A DNA stretch of 64,000 nt from Chromobotia macracanthus (taxonomy: Eukaryota > Chordata > Actinopteri > Cypriniformes > Botiidae). The notes below the pieces were generated by a model. The model ran no database searches and was not told the origin of the DNA. It saw only the letters and a program-made list of their open reading frames with translations. The stretch spans positions 6,737,001 through 6,801,000 of the forward strand of contig JAZGTH010000008.1 of assembly GCA_036877525.1 (NCBI GenBank). The letters are read 5' to 3'. This document shows positions 1 to 12,800 of this stretch, in pieces (within the stretch, counting starts at the first letter, position 1; each line of letters starts with the position of its first letter). The position numbers and the translations under genes are program-made.

Positions 1-746
1 ATCTGTAATCCTTCTACTTAGTGTTAGTTAGAATGTCAGGCAGGACGTATTGTAGCTTAGCCGCATTCCGCTAGTTGCTCTTAAGGACTGATCAAGTCTT
101 TGTGTGCTTGCTGTGAGTGAAGAGGGTTAATGTAACAAGACTTGATTTTAAGTGCTTTCAGTAACTGTTGTAGGTAATGTCATGTTAATTTGCTAATTCA
201 GAGGATGATCTCGCTTAACAAATGAAATAATGCATTGCTGAGTTTTATGATGGAAATTGTGTCGCAAATACAAATCTACTGCATGAATTTGTGTATTTGA
301 CTATTGACTTTGAGCAGTTTTTCAATAACTATAACATTTTTTGATTGATGGCTACGTGATATAACGTATGGTCATTCCCAGATGTTATTGGAAGCCCGAG
401 CAACATGTGATAGTACATGTTATTTTTTTCTTGCAGTTAAAGCTTTTGACTGTATTACCAAAGATCAGGTATATATCAAATATATCATAGGTCTCTACAA
501 TCAAACTTAGGCTCACGATTCTTTTAAAAAAAAACTCAGCCCAGATCTGTGACACAGTTTTGCACTTTATTTTTCACATTATACTTACAGTACTACTAAA
601 AACACATTTGAAGAACCTCTAAATAAAAGGAATATTTTTAATGTTGTTGTTTTGTTTCATCATTTAATAAATGACTACTGACAGTTCTGTCTCCTCCTGA
701 GATACAATAGCAACTAATTATTGGTTTTCCTCTCTGTATTCATCAG
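1..746 (+). other. cadps intron (3' part)
   Basis: AT-rich sequence upstream of the first visible exon. I see no further CAPS exon in it and no clear repeat. Confidence 0.8.
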
Positions 747-894
747 AACGAGAGCAGCCTTTGAGCTGAAGTTACAGAAGAGTCCTCGCACCACTGACTT
801 CCGTGTCCCTCAGTCTATATGCACCATGTTCAATGTCATGGTGGATGCCAAAGCCCAGTCTGCCAAATTGTGTGCCATGGAGCTCAGCCAGGAG
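747..894 (+). CDS. cadps: cadps exon (MUN region, TRAAFELKL...MELSQE)
   Basis: An acceptor (ttcatcag) and a donor (gtaaag) bound 148 nt. One base completes a codon from the preceding exon, then 49 codons follow. The peptide matches the CAPS segment around RTTDFRVPQS and MFNVMVDAKAQS. Confidence 0.95.
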
Positions 895-3800
895 GTAAAG
901 AACAAACAGTTTCTCTTTCTGTTCTCACCTGGAGCCTTTATTTTTCTCACACACTTCTTATGTTCACACTTTTCCTCTATCTCCGTCTTAACATTGCAAA
1001 AAACACTTTTTCCTCCACAATTTCCATAATGTGCTGATCTATGTCATAGTTTATCAAGAAATATGTTATTCTGTAATCTCTTTCCATAAATTCATCATAT
1101 GTATGAGTCTTTAATATATACAGCACGTATATATCAATCAGAACTATTTTAAAGCATATATACACATTGTATATCATTGCAGATTTGCCATTTGTGACCC
1201 ATGCTGGCAAATGAGAATGTGCACAGGCTAATTAGGAGACAGACAAAACAAGTGAAAGATGTCCATTTTGGTCTAATTTCAGGTTTTAACAAAAATTAGT
1301 TCATTAAGCCCTTGTCTAGCAAACCTAATGCTGCAAATAGCAGTTAAACATCTAAAATCATCTTTATTTGTACATTTTCTAAAAGTCGAACCTTCCTAAA
1401 TCTTTTCTTTGTATTCATCCATTGAAAATTGGCTTTTTTACTGCTGTCATCTTGACAACGGGGCTTCAGACAGATGTAGCTCATTCATTTTTTGTCCAAT
1501 TCAAAACAAATCATACATAATTTTAAAAGTTTTTTAATGGAGAATGTAAAAATGACAAAGAAAAAAAATTGCTCATTGTGACTCATTTTGCCAGCACGGG
1601 TCACATTTATGTGCATTAAGTACTATGCAGCTGAATGATTCATTGGCATGGCAATTTTCCATTGTTTCAATTTTACTTTGACTCTGTTCTGGAATGAAAC
1701 GATTTCTTTTTTCTCTCTTTTGCTCCCTAATTGTTACTGTCACCTCTGCTGTATCTTTCTTTTCATCCTTTATCTCAATCTTGTGAAAGTTTGTTAAAGA
1801 ATGGGTAAGTGTGGCTAACAATTCAATTGAATTCTCACCCTTATGTCCCAAAGGTATAATTAACAATCCTAGCAGTTTTCCCCAGTCCTGTGACACTTAA
1901 ATTGTTTTGATTATATTACCATATGTGATAGCTGCTCCTGAATATACATGTGCTAGAAGTGAGAGATCTCATATCCGTAGCATCTTGAGACAGGTAATGA
2001 TCAGAACTGAATTAATTACCCAGGCGTCCTTTATGAGCTGAATGGAGAGACAAAGAGATTTCAGTTTGCACAGTTTATCCCAGGTGAAAACCCCTGAACA
2101 GATGAGAGACATAAAAATCGACCTTGCTGTTGCTTTACTGATTATGTTTTTTATTTTACAGAGACAATATCACTCGCAAATTGACAATCTCATCGAGGAG
2201 ACGGTGAAAGAAATGATTACTTTACTTGTGGCGAAGGTAGCATTTCCAGGAAAAGAATATTCCTAATTTGTGTTTTTATATCTGCATGTAATTGCCTCTT
2301 TAAAAGAGTTCACAAAAGTAAAATTTGGCTGTGTAAGTAATACTGTCCTAATATATATTGTAATGTGGATTCAGTCTCTGCACGTTATCTCATCTTGGGG
2401 TGAAATTTGTATTGTAAAATACAAACAATTTTAACAACAAACGTAACTTTATTGTTTGATCAAATGCGATTATTTCATAAGCATTTGAAAACGTTTCATT
2501 TAGGAAGTAATGTTTTCATTGTTTGTTTGTTCGTTCGTTGCTGTGTTTTACAGTTTGTTGTAATCCTAGAGAGTGTTCTGGCTAAGTTGTCACGTTACGA
2601 TGAGGGCACGCTGTTTTCTTCCTTCCTGTCATTTACAGTAAGAATCAGTTCTGCATTAATTTTGTTTTACACTAACTGAAATTTAGCCAAGCTTTTAGTG
2701 AAAATCTTTCACCTTGATTGCCAGATGATTCTGAAATGCATTACCCGACACAGAAATGTTAAAATAATAGGTCCCACTTTTTATTAGGTGTCTTTAATTA
2801 CAATTAAAACATTGTGTTCTTAATACAGTGTATCTATAGGGTACACCTACCCAGCGATATATTTATATGCACAGTAAGTACAACTTATCACATCCTTTTT
2901 TTATGTAATTTCACAATATTTAAAGACACCTAATATAAAGTGTGACCAAATTAAAGGTCCTCTTTATTTCATTATAGTAACATTTCTAAAGTAATAAATC
3001 GATTTTTTTATAACTTATCTTTCTTTTGGCAGTATATGAACTCACATTTAATTTATTGTTTTGATTGTATTTTGATGTAATAAACTTGCCTTTAAATGTC
3101 CCTTTTATTTGTAGGTAAAAGCTGCTTCAAAATATGTGGACGTACCTGTAAGTGACACTGTTATCCTTCTTATGTTCATTGATTGTTTGATGATCAAACA
3201 ATTGCGTGTTTATCAGTACACTTATTTTTATAATTAAGTTGTTGTCTTCAGTTGTTGTCTTTATAATTAAGTTGTTGTCTCACTGTCTTAAGGGATAGCC
3301 AAGGCCATCATGTTGATTTGTAAGTTATTTGGTTTAGACAGTTTTTATCTTTATCTTTATTTTTTATGGCTAAAAAAGCCATAAAACTTTGCAGCATATT
3401 TGTTTAATTCACTAAAAGTATTTTATTCTTTGTTTTCATTCCACAGTAATAGATTTAGATAGGGCTAATAATTGCTGTGGCCTGCTGTGCAGATGGTCAT
3501 CTGTTAGCCCCAAATGGCCATTCATATGTATGTGAGAGAGAGCTGTGTATTGGGTTCTGTGAAGCTCCCCTCTTGCAGCAGACAGTGTGATGTGCGTGTT
3601 GTGTAACAAAAGCACGTTGTGAGGATGCCACAGCGTCCAACTCAATGCATGCTGCATTCAGCATCGCATTTCTGAGTTTCCTACAACTGCCAACACATTT
3701 GATTGCAATGTGAGGCATTTTAAATTAAAACTCTGTCAATGAATGCCGGAAGTCTTCTTTCTCTGTCTCTCTCCCTCCCTTTCTCTTTCTGTCTCTCTCT

Positions 3801-6800
3801 GTCTGTCTCTTTTTCTCTCAATTCATGGTCTGCAGGTCAGAGATGTTGTGTTTCCATGGTAATTGTTTGCCTAATACACCAAATAAAATTATGTCTGAAA
3901 AACTTGCTCATTTGCACCCACTGAAAGAAACACAGATGTGTGAAATAAGTTCAATTTACAGTGTTTGACAATTACCAATTCAGATGACCTTCAGATGCCC
4001 GCTGGCACAGGATGTGTTTCATTCTTTGCTGAGGCCAAGCAGGGGGGCAAAACACCCCAAATGATTTGTTCTGGGTTTATGTTTTACTTGCTATTTTGTT
4101 TGTATTGTTCCTCTGCCAGCTCTGTTCACTTCAGACCGGAGAGTGACAGCTCATTTTACACACTCCATGTTTTGATCTAAGAAAATGAAAAAAACTATTT
4201 TTTATCTGCTTTGACACATGCCAGGTGAAACATAATTTGTTAAACTACTACAGACCTAGTGACTGGTATGACAGCAGCTTGCTGCTTTAAAATAAAGAAA
4301 CAATTATCATGAGTGTTAGATTAGTATGACAATACATCCTTTCGTTTGGCAGTGTTTTAAGAACACAGCTCTGTTTCAAAACCTATCGTAGGTGCCTCTC
4401 TGATGGAAAGACTGTTCCAAATGCTAGTTGTGTTAATTTTGCTACCAAGATACCAAATGTTATTTCCTGTTTCATACCACACATAGAAGCAGCACATCAC
4501 CACACTGTGTATTTACTTTGACAGTATGATTGTTTAAATTCATAACACGGTAAATTTCTATATCATACATCTTAAACAAAACAGTTTAAGTAATTCACCT
4601 CATTGCTTCATGAATGCAGATCACAGGAACATGTCTATATATTCACTATAAAGCCTTATTTTTATGTGTCTATAGTAATAATTGTTTCATTTGCTCCTGG
4701 TAATAGTGTGTTGTGCTCTACACTGTATACACTGTACTACACTTACATGCTTTAACAGTAAAATTGCTACTTTTGCTTGTCCGTACACAATCATCAGGTC
4801 TATTAAAAGTGTATTGTGATTTTAATTCAGTGTAAACAGCACAGAACAAATAGACTCGATAATGCCACTACTGTTTCTTCTGTGCTCCTGTTTGCTTCAG
4901 TGTGCAGTGTGAATACACTAACCTGTTAATACAGACTACATACACTTTGCTTATGTGTGCAGTGTGAACACTAACCTGTTAATACAGACTACATACACTT
5001 TGCTTATGTGTGCAGTGTGAACACTAACCTGTTAATACAGACTACATGCACTTTGCTTATGTGTGCAGTGTAAACACTAACCTGTTAATACAGACTACAT
5101 GCACTTTGCTTATGTGTGCAGTGTAAACACTAACCTGTTAATACAGACTACATACACTTTGCTTAGGTGTCCAGTGTGAACACTAACCTGTTAATACAGA
5201 CTACATGCACTTTGCTTATGTGTGCAGTGTGAACACTAACCTGTTAATACAGACTACATACACTTTGCTTAGGTGTCCAGTGTGAACACTAACCTGTTAA
5301 TACAGACTACATGCACTTTGCTTATGTGTGCAGTGTGAACACTAACCTGTTAATACAGACTACATGCACTTTGCTTAGGTGTCCAGTGTGAACACTAACC
5401 TGTTAATACAGACTACATACACTTTGCTTAGGTGTCCAGTGTGAACACTAACCTGTTAATACAGACTACATGCACTTTGCTTATGTGTGCAGTGTGAACA
5501 CTAACCTGTTAATACAGACTACATACACTTTGCTTATGTGTGCAGTGTGAACACTAACCTGTTAATACAGACTACATACACTTTGCTTATGTGTGCAATG
5601 TGAACACTAACCTGTTAATACAGACTACATACACTTTGCTTAGGTGTCCAGTGTGAACACTAACCTGTTAATACAGACTACATGCACTTTGCTTAGGTTA
5701 GGAATACAGACTCATACTACCAGTTAACCTGTTAATACAGACTAATGCACTTTGCTTAGGTGTCCAGTGTGAACACTAACCTGTTAATACAGACTACATG
5801 CACTTTGCTTAGGTGTCCAGTGTGAACACTAACCTGTTAATACAGACTACATGCACTTTGCTTAGGTGTCCAGTGTGAACACTAACCTGTTAATACAGAC
5901 TACATGCACTTTGCTTAGGTGTCCAGTGTAAACACTAACGTGTTAATACAGACTACATACACTTTGCATATTAATATAAACTGCTGTTGATATAAACGTA
6001 CACTCATGCCTCAGTGTGCGATGTGAAAAGGGTGCATTGCATGTATCCTTTCTGGATCAGGACATCCCAAATTTTATTTAATACTTAAGTATCAGTATAC
6101 ACAGTTCAGTGTATCAGTGTAAATCATTTTTTAGTATGTACTGTGCTTTTACATTTTTTTGGATTATCATGTACTATGTTAATGTCAAAATGTTGTAATC
6201 AGTTGCAAGTCAAGTGTCTTATAACGAGTGCTGTTTGTGTGCTATTTTGGAACAGCTGTTGTATACACAAAATTGTAAGTGGTAATACATTTATTAATAG
6301 CGTTCTCTCTCTCTCTCTTTCTCTCCATCATCTACAGAAACCTGGGATGGATGTTGCTGACAGCTATGTGACATTTGCGCGCCATTCTCAGGATGTCTTG
6401 AGGGATAAGGTCAATGAGGAGATGTATATAGAAAGGTTATTTGATGTAAGTAATTGCTTGTCTTCTCCTGTAAAGGGGGAGGCCCTCCAAAATGTGACAT
6501 AACAGCCAGCTAGGAGGGATAAGTCACATTTTGAGACCTGCTTCTGGTTTTCTCTCTTTCTTGGGTTCTTAATTTCTCTTTTTCTCCTCTTTCTTTGTCT
6601 CTGTCTTTTAATCTCTCTCTCTCTCTCCCTCTGTTTTTCTTTCTCTCTATTTCTTTTGCACTGCTTTTCTGGCTTAACCCTTACCTCTCTGGTTTGCAGT
6701 GCTATGTGTGGCTGTAATTTCCCCTTCGCTCTGCTCGTCATATCTAGTGACATGCAAAGTTCTGGAGGAGGATTATCTTAAGATGTGTTCTCACACAAAG

Positions 6801-9800
6801 GGACATGCAGATCTCAGCTTAGCAGTTAAAGCCACATACAAGAGACATGCAGTCAGAGGTAGAAACTCTACAATCTACAAATGACCACATAGGTATGAAG
6901 AAGGTGTGTTAGGTATAAACATAAAGGGTCCAAAATTAACTTCCACATCTGCCAACAGTACATACATTTTTTTTTACATTTTTCTCAGCAATAATGAAAA
7001 CATGTTAATATTATTTGTACTAAACAATTATATTTTTGACGTTGTAATTACTTAGCAGTTTCATTGTGATTATTCTAGCATATTTATGACAAACAAAAGC
7101 CAAAATTTTACTTTCCTTTGGCCCTCTGTGAATGTTAAAGTTGGACCATAGGTACACGTTTAGCATAAATGTTTATTTATTTAGAATATCTTGCAATTTG
7201 ATCAAGAAAAATAGAACAGAAACAGAAGAAATTGGATAGAGTAAGACGGATCTTGTGAAGGATATTGCCTTGTTCATTTTGGCTGGTAGTCGGGGGGGGG
7301 GGTTAGGGGGGGGTGTTACAAAAGCAACTGCCCTATTTCCGGAGTAAATCTCCCACTAAGGAGATCCAAATAGAGAGAAGCCCTCCAAACCTTGAGCTTA
7401 TTGTAATAAAGGCTTAAAGAAAAGAATGAGGAAAACACTGGAAGGAAGAAAGAAAGAAGGGCTTGAATAAGAAACAGTGAAGGGGAGGGCCACAGCAGAG
7501 AACACTGTCTTAAGGGATGGCCAGGGCCATCATGTTGGTTATAATCCTTTGTGTTGTCTGTAGACCAGTTTGTTAAGTGTGTGTTGTGGGAGAGGTCTGT
7601 TTGCATTGTGTGGCTGAAGACTTGTGTTGATATTTAGAAAGAAAGCCAGAATAGGAATGCTGATCTGGAATCAGTCTTCTTGCCTGTTCGTTTTGACGCT
7701 GGTCCTTTCGAACCCAGGAAAGACTGATCTGAAAACAGCTCTCCCATTCTGAAATGCTTTCTGAATATGGCTCCTTGTGTCATATGTGTAAAAGCCAAGT
7801 AAGAACCCTGATCTTGATTCAGTGTTGACTTTCGTACCTTTGCATTAAATCGAGAGTGAAAACTGACCCAGGATCAGCAGTCTTACTTTGAGATGCTTTA
7901 AACATATGAGCTCTGGTATGAGTGTTTAATAGAAAGCTATAGGCTGCAGCCTGACAAATGTATACTGCTTCAATCTGCTGTCTCTGCTGTATGCCATCTT
8001 GTACTGACAGATATATTTCTTGCATCCCCTTAGACTCTGCAATGCCTATCTTTCTTTCCCCTCTTCGAAGGTGTCTGAAAAGATTCTGTTCTCCTTTTCG
8101 TTCTTTGTTTGCTGGGAATGAGATGGTGTTGCTTGTTCTGTGCATTTGCTTTTGTTTACTCCAATGCAAACAGGAGAAAAACAACATCTGTCCTGTCTTT
8201 CCTACCCTTAGCATCCTTTCTCATGCCATTTTTCCATTTTCCTTTCTTATTTTTCCTTTTTTCCACCTCCTCTCTTGCTCTCTCTCTCTTCGCCTGAACC
8301 GAAATGAAACTTATCCTTCCTGTCAAGTTGTTCTTTGTCACATTATGCCAAGTGGCGTGATTCAGAGTCAAATAATCTTCCTTTGTACATCTACTAGCAT
8401 GGCCCGTGTCCTTAGAGACTTAGCTCCTACATGCACTTACACACATCCATCCTCACAACCAGCCAGCTCTTCACCTCCCCAACCTCTCACTTCTCTCACC
8501 CCACCGTCGTCAACCCCAGATGGGCACGCATGGCACACATCTCCCCTCTCCATCCGCTGAAGTGGTCGGGCCTCCATAGAGCACTGCCACCAGGCAGTTG
8601 AAAAAGACAACATGTGTGCATGCATACACACATGCACGCTCACTCTCTCTCTCTCTCTCTTGCTCTCTCTGCCACTAACACGCACACATGCACTCACATT
8701 TGTGTTCACTGTTATGCTAAACAGCCATTCAAATAGCACCACCCTTTATCGGGGGCTCCAGGCAACCTGCTCAAATGTTTTCTTGTTACTTTATCATTTC
8801 ACTTGTTAAAGATGTCATAACATTCTCCAAAATGAGCCATAACACCACGTGCTGTTATTTTAAACCCGCCGTACACAATCTGTTTAAAACAGCACTTAGG
8901 CTTTTCAATTGAAAAGACATATAGAAAATTGATTATAAAACGACAGCAACAGTTAAATGGGTTTAAAAGAACAGCAGTCCCCCTTTCCCATATTTTTTTT
9001 ATCCATTTCTCATAATTTGGAAAAGCACATTTGTTACAGGGAACATAGAATACAATATAGAAAAATATTGACTATACGTATATGCAATGATAGATTTGCT
9101 GTGACCGTAACTCTCTATCAGTAATCAGCTTCAACCTCTTTGCTGGTTTTTGGTTTATAGAGGGGTTGAATAAGAAACACTGGTTGGTCAAAGTTCTTGC
9201 CACTGTAAGTTAATATTTATTAGTCTGTTCAATGCGTCTTCATATGGTTAATATAGTTAACCTGGTTAATACAGGTTACTATTACGTCCGACCAGACACT
9301 GGGGTTTATTAAAACAGCTTTGTTTTGTGCTTATTTCTTAAAACTCAAAATTATTTTAGTAGTTTTGTTCGTACACAATGAAACTGGCATATAATAATGT
9401 TTGCACAACCTTTCTCACTACAAAGTTCTGTTTTGCTGCATTAATCTGTATTAAGGTTTCTAATTTCTCTTTGTCCAGTGTTTGAATCAGCCAAAGTCTG
9501 GTTTTCACTGGTTTTCTAGTTATTTTGGCTCCAGTAATTGGAACATTCTTGATGGCCTCCTCCCCCTGTTACACTCTTTTCATTTTTCGATTGTTTTAAG
9601 TAATCCTCTTTGAAATGATCTGTTTGGTGGGTGTAGTATAATTGCTTAGTGCTTCTTGGCTGGTTGTCATATTGAAGTATATGTGGCCCATGCTAAGCTC
9701 AGGTTAATTGGGGTCAAGGGTGCTGATTTCTCACAAACAGAGATGGCACATTGGCCAGAGTAAGAAGATTATACTTGCTGTCTGACTGATTCAAAATATG

Positions 9801-12800
9801 GCTTTCATAACAGTGTTTCATAATGCCGACAAGTCACCATATGGTCATAGATATCAAAAATGAAAATGGAGAAATGTAATAAATTCTGAAACATATAAAA
9901 GATGGAGAGTAATATAATACTAGTAATTAATGAAGACGTGTTCAATATTTGCTGTTTACTAAATTTGAAAGGATAATATTTGAAAACATTATTTCAAAGG
10001 TTTCTTGAAAATGTTGCTTTATAGTTTGTAGGTTCATGTTAATGAATTTTGACAATATTTTATTTAAATAATTGTCTTACAGATTCTTAATTGGTAGGAT
10101 TTTGATGTCAAAAATATGTAACATCTATTTCATAATAGATTTAATTGAGTGAATTTCACTTGCAAGCTTTTTGATTGAATTAGTATATAGAGTCAAAAGT
10201 TGACATATTAAGTTAACATAAGCATATGCATTTCCAAGTTTCATCCCCTCCTGTTAAAGTCATGAGTTTTCTGGCTGCAGAGATGTAGATTTGTAGATAT
10301 TTTTTTAGGAAGGCTAGATTCTACATACAAGCTGCCCAAGAGGCAAATCATGTGCTAGTGGACAAAATTGACATTAGTTCAGTTTAGCACAGTGGATGAT
10401 CGAGATGAGGATAGAAAGGGTGAGGGAGGGGGAGAAAATTAATTTATTTCACTTCGCCAGCCTGCCGGTTCTTGAAAGAACAGCTGAGGAGAGTGAGATT
10501 AAGGCAGCTGTGCTTAACGTGAGAGCTCATCTGTCAGATTGGGGTGGAGCACAGAGATCATTGATTAAAAAAAAGCCATCTCCAAATCCAGAGCTCCACT
10601 GATACTGCTGTCCTGTCCCAGCTCTTCAGTGTGTGTGTGTATGCATGCGTGTCTGAGAGGCAGCAGAGACTCGGACAGCCCCTGGTGCCCGGCAGATTAC
10701 ACGGGTCAATTATACACTTAATCTGCTTCTAGTGGAGATTGCGGCCTGCCTGCATTGATTGATTTGAAGTATTTCTGTTGACCTTGGCAGTTATCAGATT
10801 GGGAGATTGCACTTTATGACGATGGCTAATGCTGTTTAATCGCAGCGCTGGTGACTGTGAGCCGCAAGGAACAAGAGGGGTTAGAGATACTGGAAAATAA
10901 GGCGGGTTTAGAGTGTGTTGCATTTCACAGACCAGCAATACCACTTTACTGTCTGGGGACACTTAACCACTTTGCAGGTCTGGCTAACCCAAGTGAACAG
11001 TTTAATCAACTTGAGCTAGCACACAAAGTTAATGCTGTGTAGTCTGTGGCTAACAGAAAACAACAAATTCCATGAGTTTTTTGTTTAGGCTATCTGACTG
11101 AAGATGAAATCTGAACAAATTAAGATCAGTTTAGTTTTCTTCTTTATTTCATTGTTTTTTTTAATTGGAAACAAAAACAGTAACCAACAAACATGCAGAA
11201 TACATGTGTTTGAAAACAAACAACAACTAGAAAAAACACATTATTGTAGACAATTTTTTCTGTTTTTTATATGATTTAACCTTAAAGGTCTTTTACTTTG
11301 TAAACAACTTTGTTTTGAAAAAAATTTGGATTCTTAATTATTAAGAACAGAAACAAACACAAAAAAATGTGTTTTTTATTTTTTTTATTTTCAAGCCTCT
11401 GATTGTATTTTAATAATCATACGATATGGGAGGTGGGTGCTTTTGTTTTTCTCCTCAGTTAATCCTTTTATTTTGGAAGTAAACCAATTGAAAAAAGGAG
11501 ATTTAGATGAATAATCTGAACGCTAGTAGGTCAGTATTTAAAAAAAGACTAAAAGGGACCCAACAGGTCCTTTCACAAACATGTTAGAGGGGTTTACCTC
11601 TTTCAGAACATGGGGCAGATGTTAAAGTTTCAGGTTTCTGATAATTATGGACACCAAGGTGCTTTCTTTGTCACTTGCGTTACCTAACTATGAACCGAAG
11701 CTTATTTAAATAAACCCACGCTAACGGCTACAGATTTTTGAAAAGTAAACGCACAGCAAATTGAGCCGTCGAAGTGTATTTTGAGTGTTGCGGGTCTTAA
11801 CTGGTTCTATTAGCGGTCTATTGGCTCTCTCTCCTTCTCTCGCTCTCTCCGTGACATATAAGTGAGGTATGGTGGCATTTGTTTGATTAACTTGTCTGAC
11901 AAAAGTGACATCTGCTAGCGGGTTCATGTGTACGAGAGGCTCAGCGCGGGTCCGCCTTTGTACATCTGTCAGCACGGAGGCACAGGAAAAGGGTGAAAAG
12001 AAACAAATTGGTCCCAAAAAGCAGCCCATTCACCTTCTGCGCTCCCCCTGCCGCCCCCCGCCCCCCCTTACCCATTCAGGTGCACTGCGGGACTCTGAAG
12101 TGCTCGCTGGTTTGTTCCATTTCGTTCCCCCCATTGAGGCCGAACCCCACAAGTGTTATGCTCCTCATTCCTGCTTGGCTCAATCCTCCCCTAAGCGTTC
12201 CTTTGTGAGCAGAATGGCTCACTTTGCCCTGGGACCAAACTCTTTCTCTCTCTCACTCTCTCAGTCTCTCTCTCCTTTTTTATCCCTCACCCCTTTTTCT
12301 TCATTGTGTGTTTACTCAATGACACGATCACAGGCCGTAATTCCCGCCGTTTAGTTCATCTCGACAAGCTCCTTCTTTCGTTCTCTGCGTGTTTTTCTAA
12401 AGAAGGGCCTTGTTTGGACACTGTTAGTAGTTTAGTTGACAGACACGCAGAAGCACTTGGTTTCAATAGCAGAATTGCATTCTTTGCTCCTCTGAGATGT
12501 GCATGAATTTAACAGCTTAATTACAGTGACATTTTACTCGTATCGATTGGCAGAATCTGACAGTTTTGTGGCTGTCCAAGATAGCTACACATAATGCTGC
12601 TTTTTCAACTTTATTGGCACAGAAGAAAGAAAAAAGATTAGAGATACTTTAAAGTGTAGCAGAGCTTGCACAGAAACAGCCAGGGCTTGTTCCACTTAAG
12701 GTTCCAGTGAGGCGTGTAAATCCTGAGCAGGGTTCTTTTTGTATCCACAACACAATCGCAACCAGTTTGAAGCCCATTCACTTGCTGAGCCTGAAACTTT

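Noticed and set aside
7958..8560. 200-aa plus-strand frame
   Set aside because: Pyrimidine-rich, Ser/Leu/Phe-rich low-complexity translation inside a cadps intron; no domain and no splice support.
11905..12354. 149-aa plus-strand frame in cadps intron
   Set aside because: Built from C-rich and TC-rich tracts; no recognisable protein motif.
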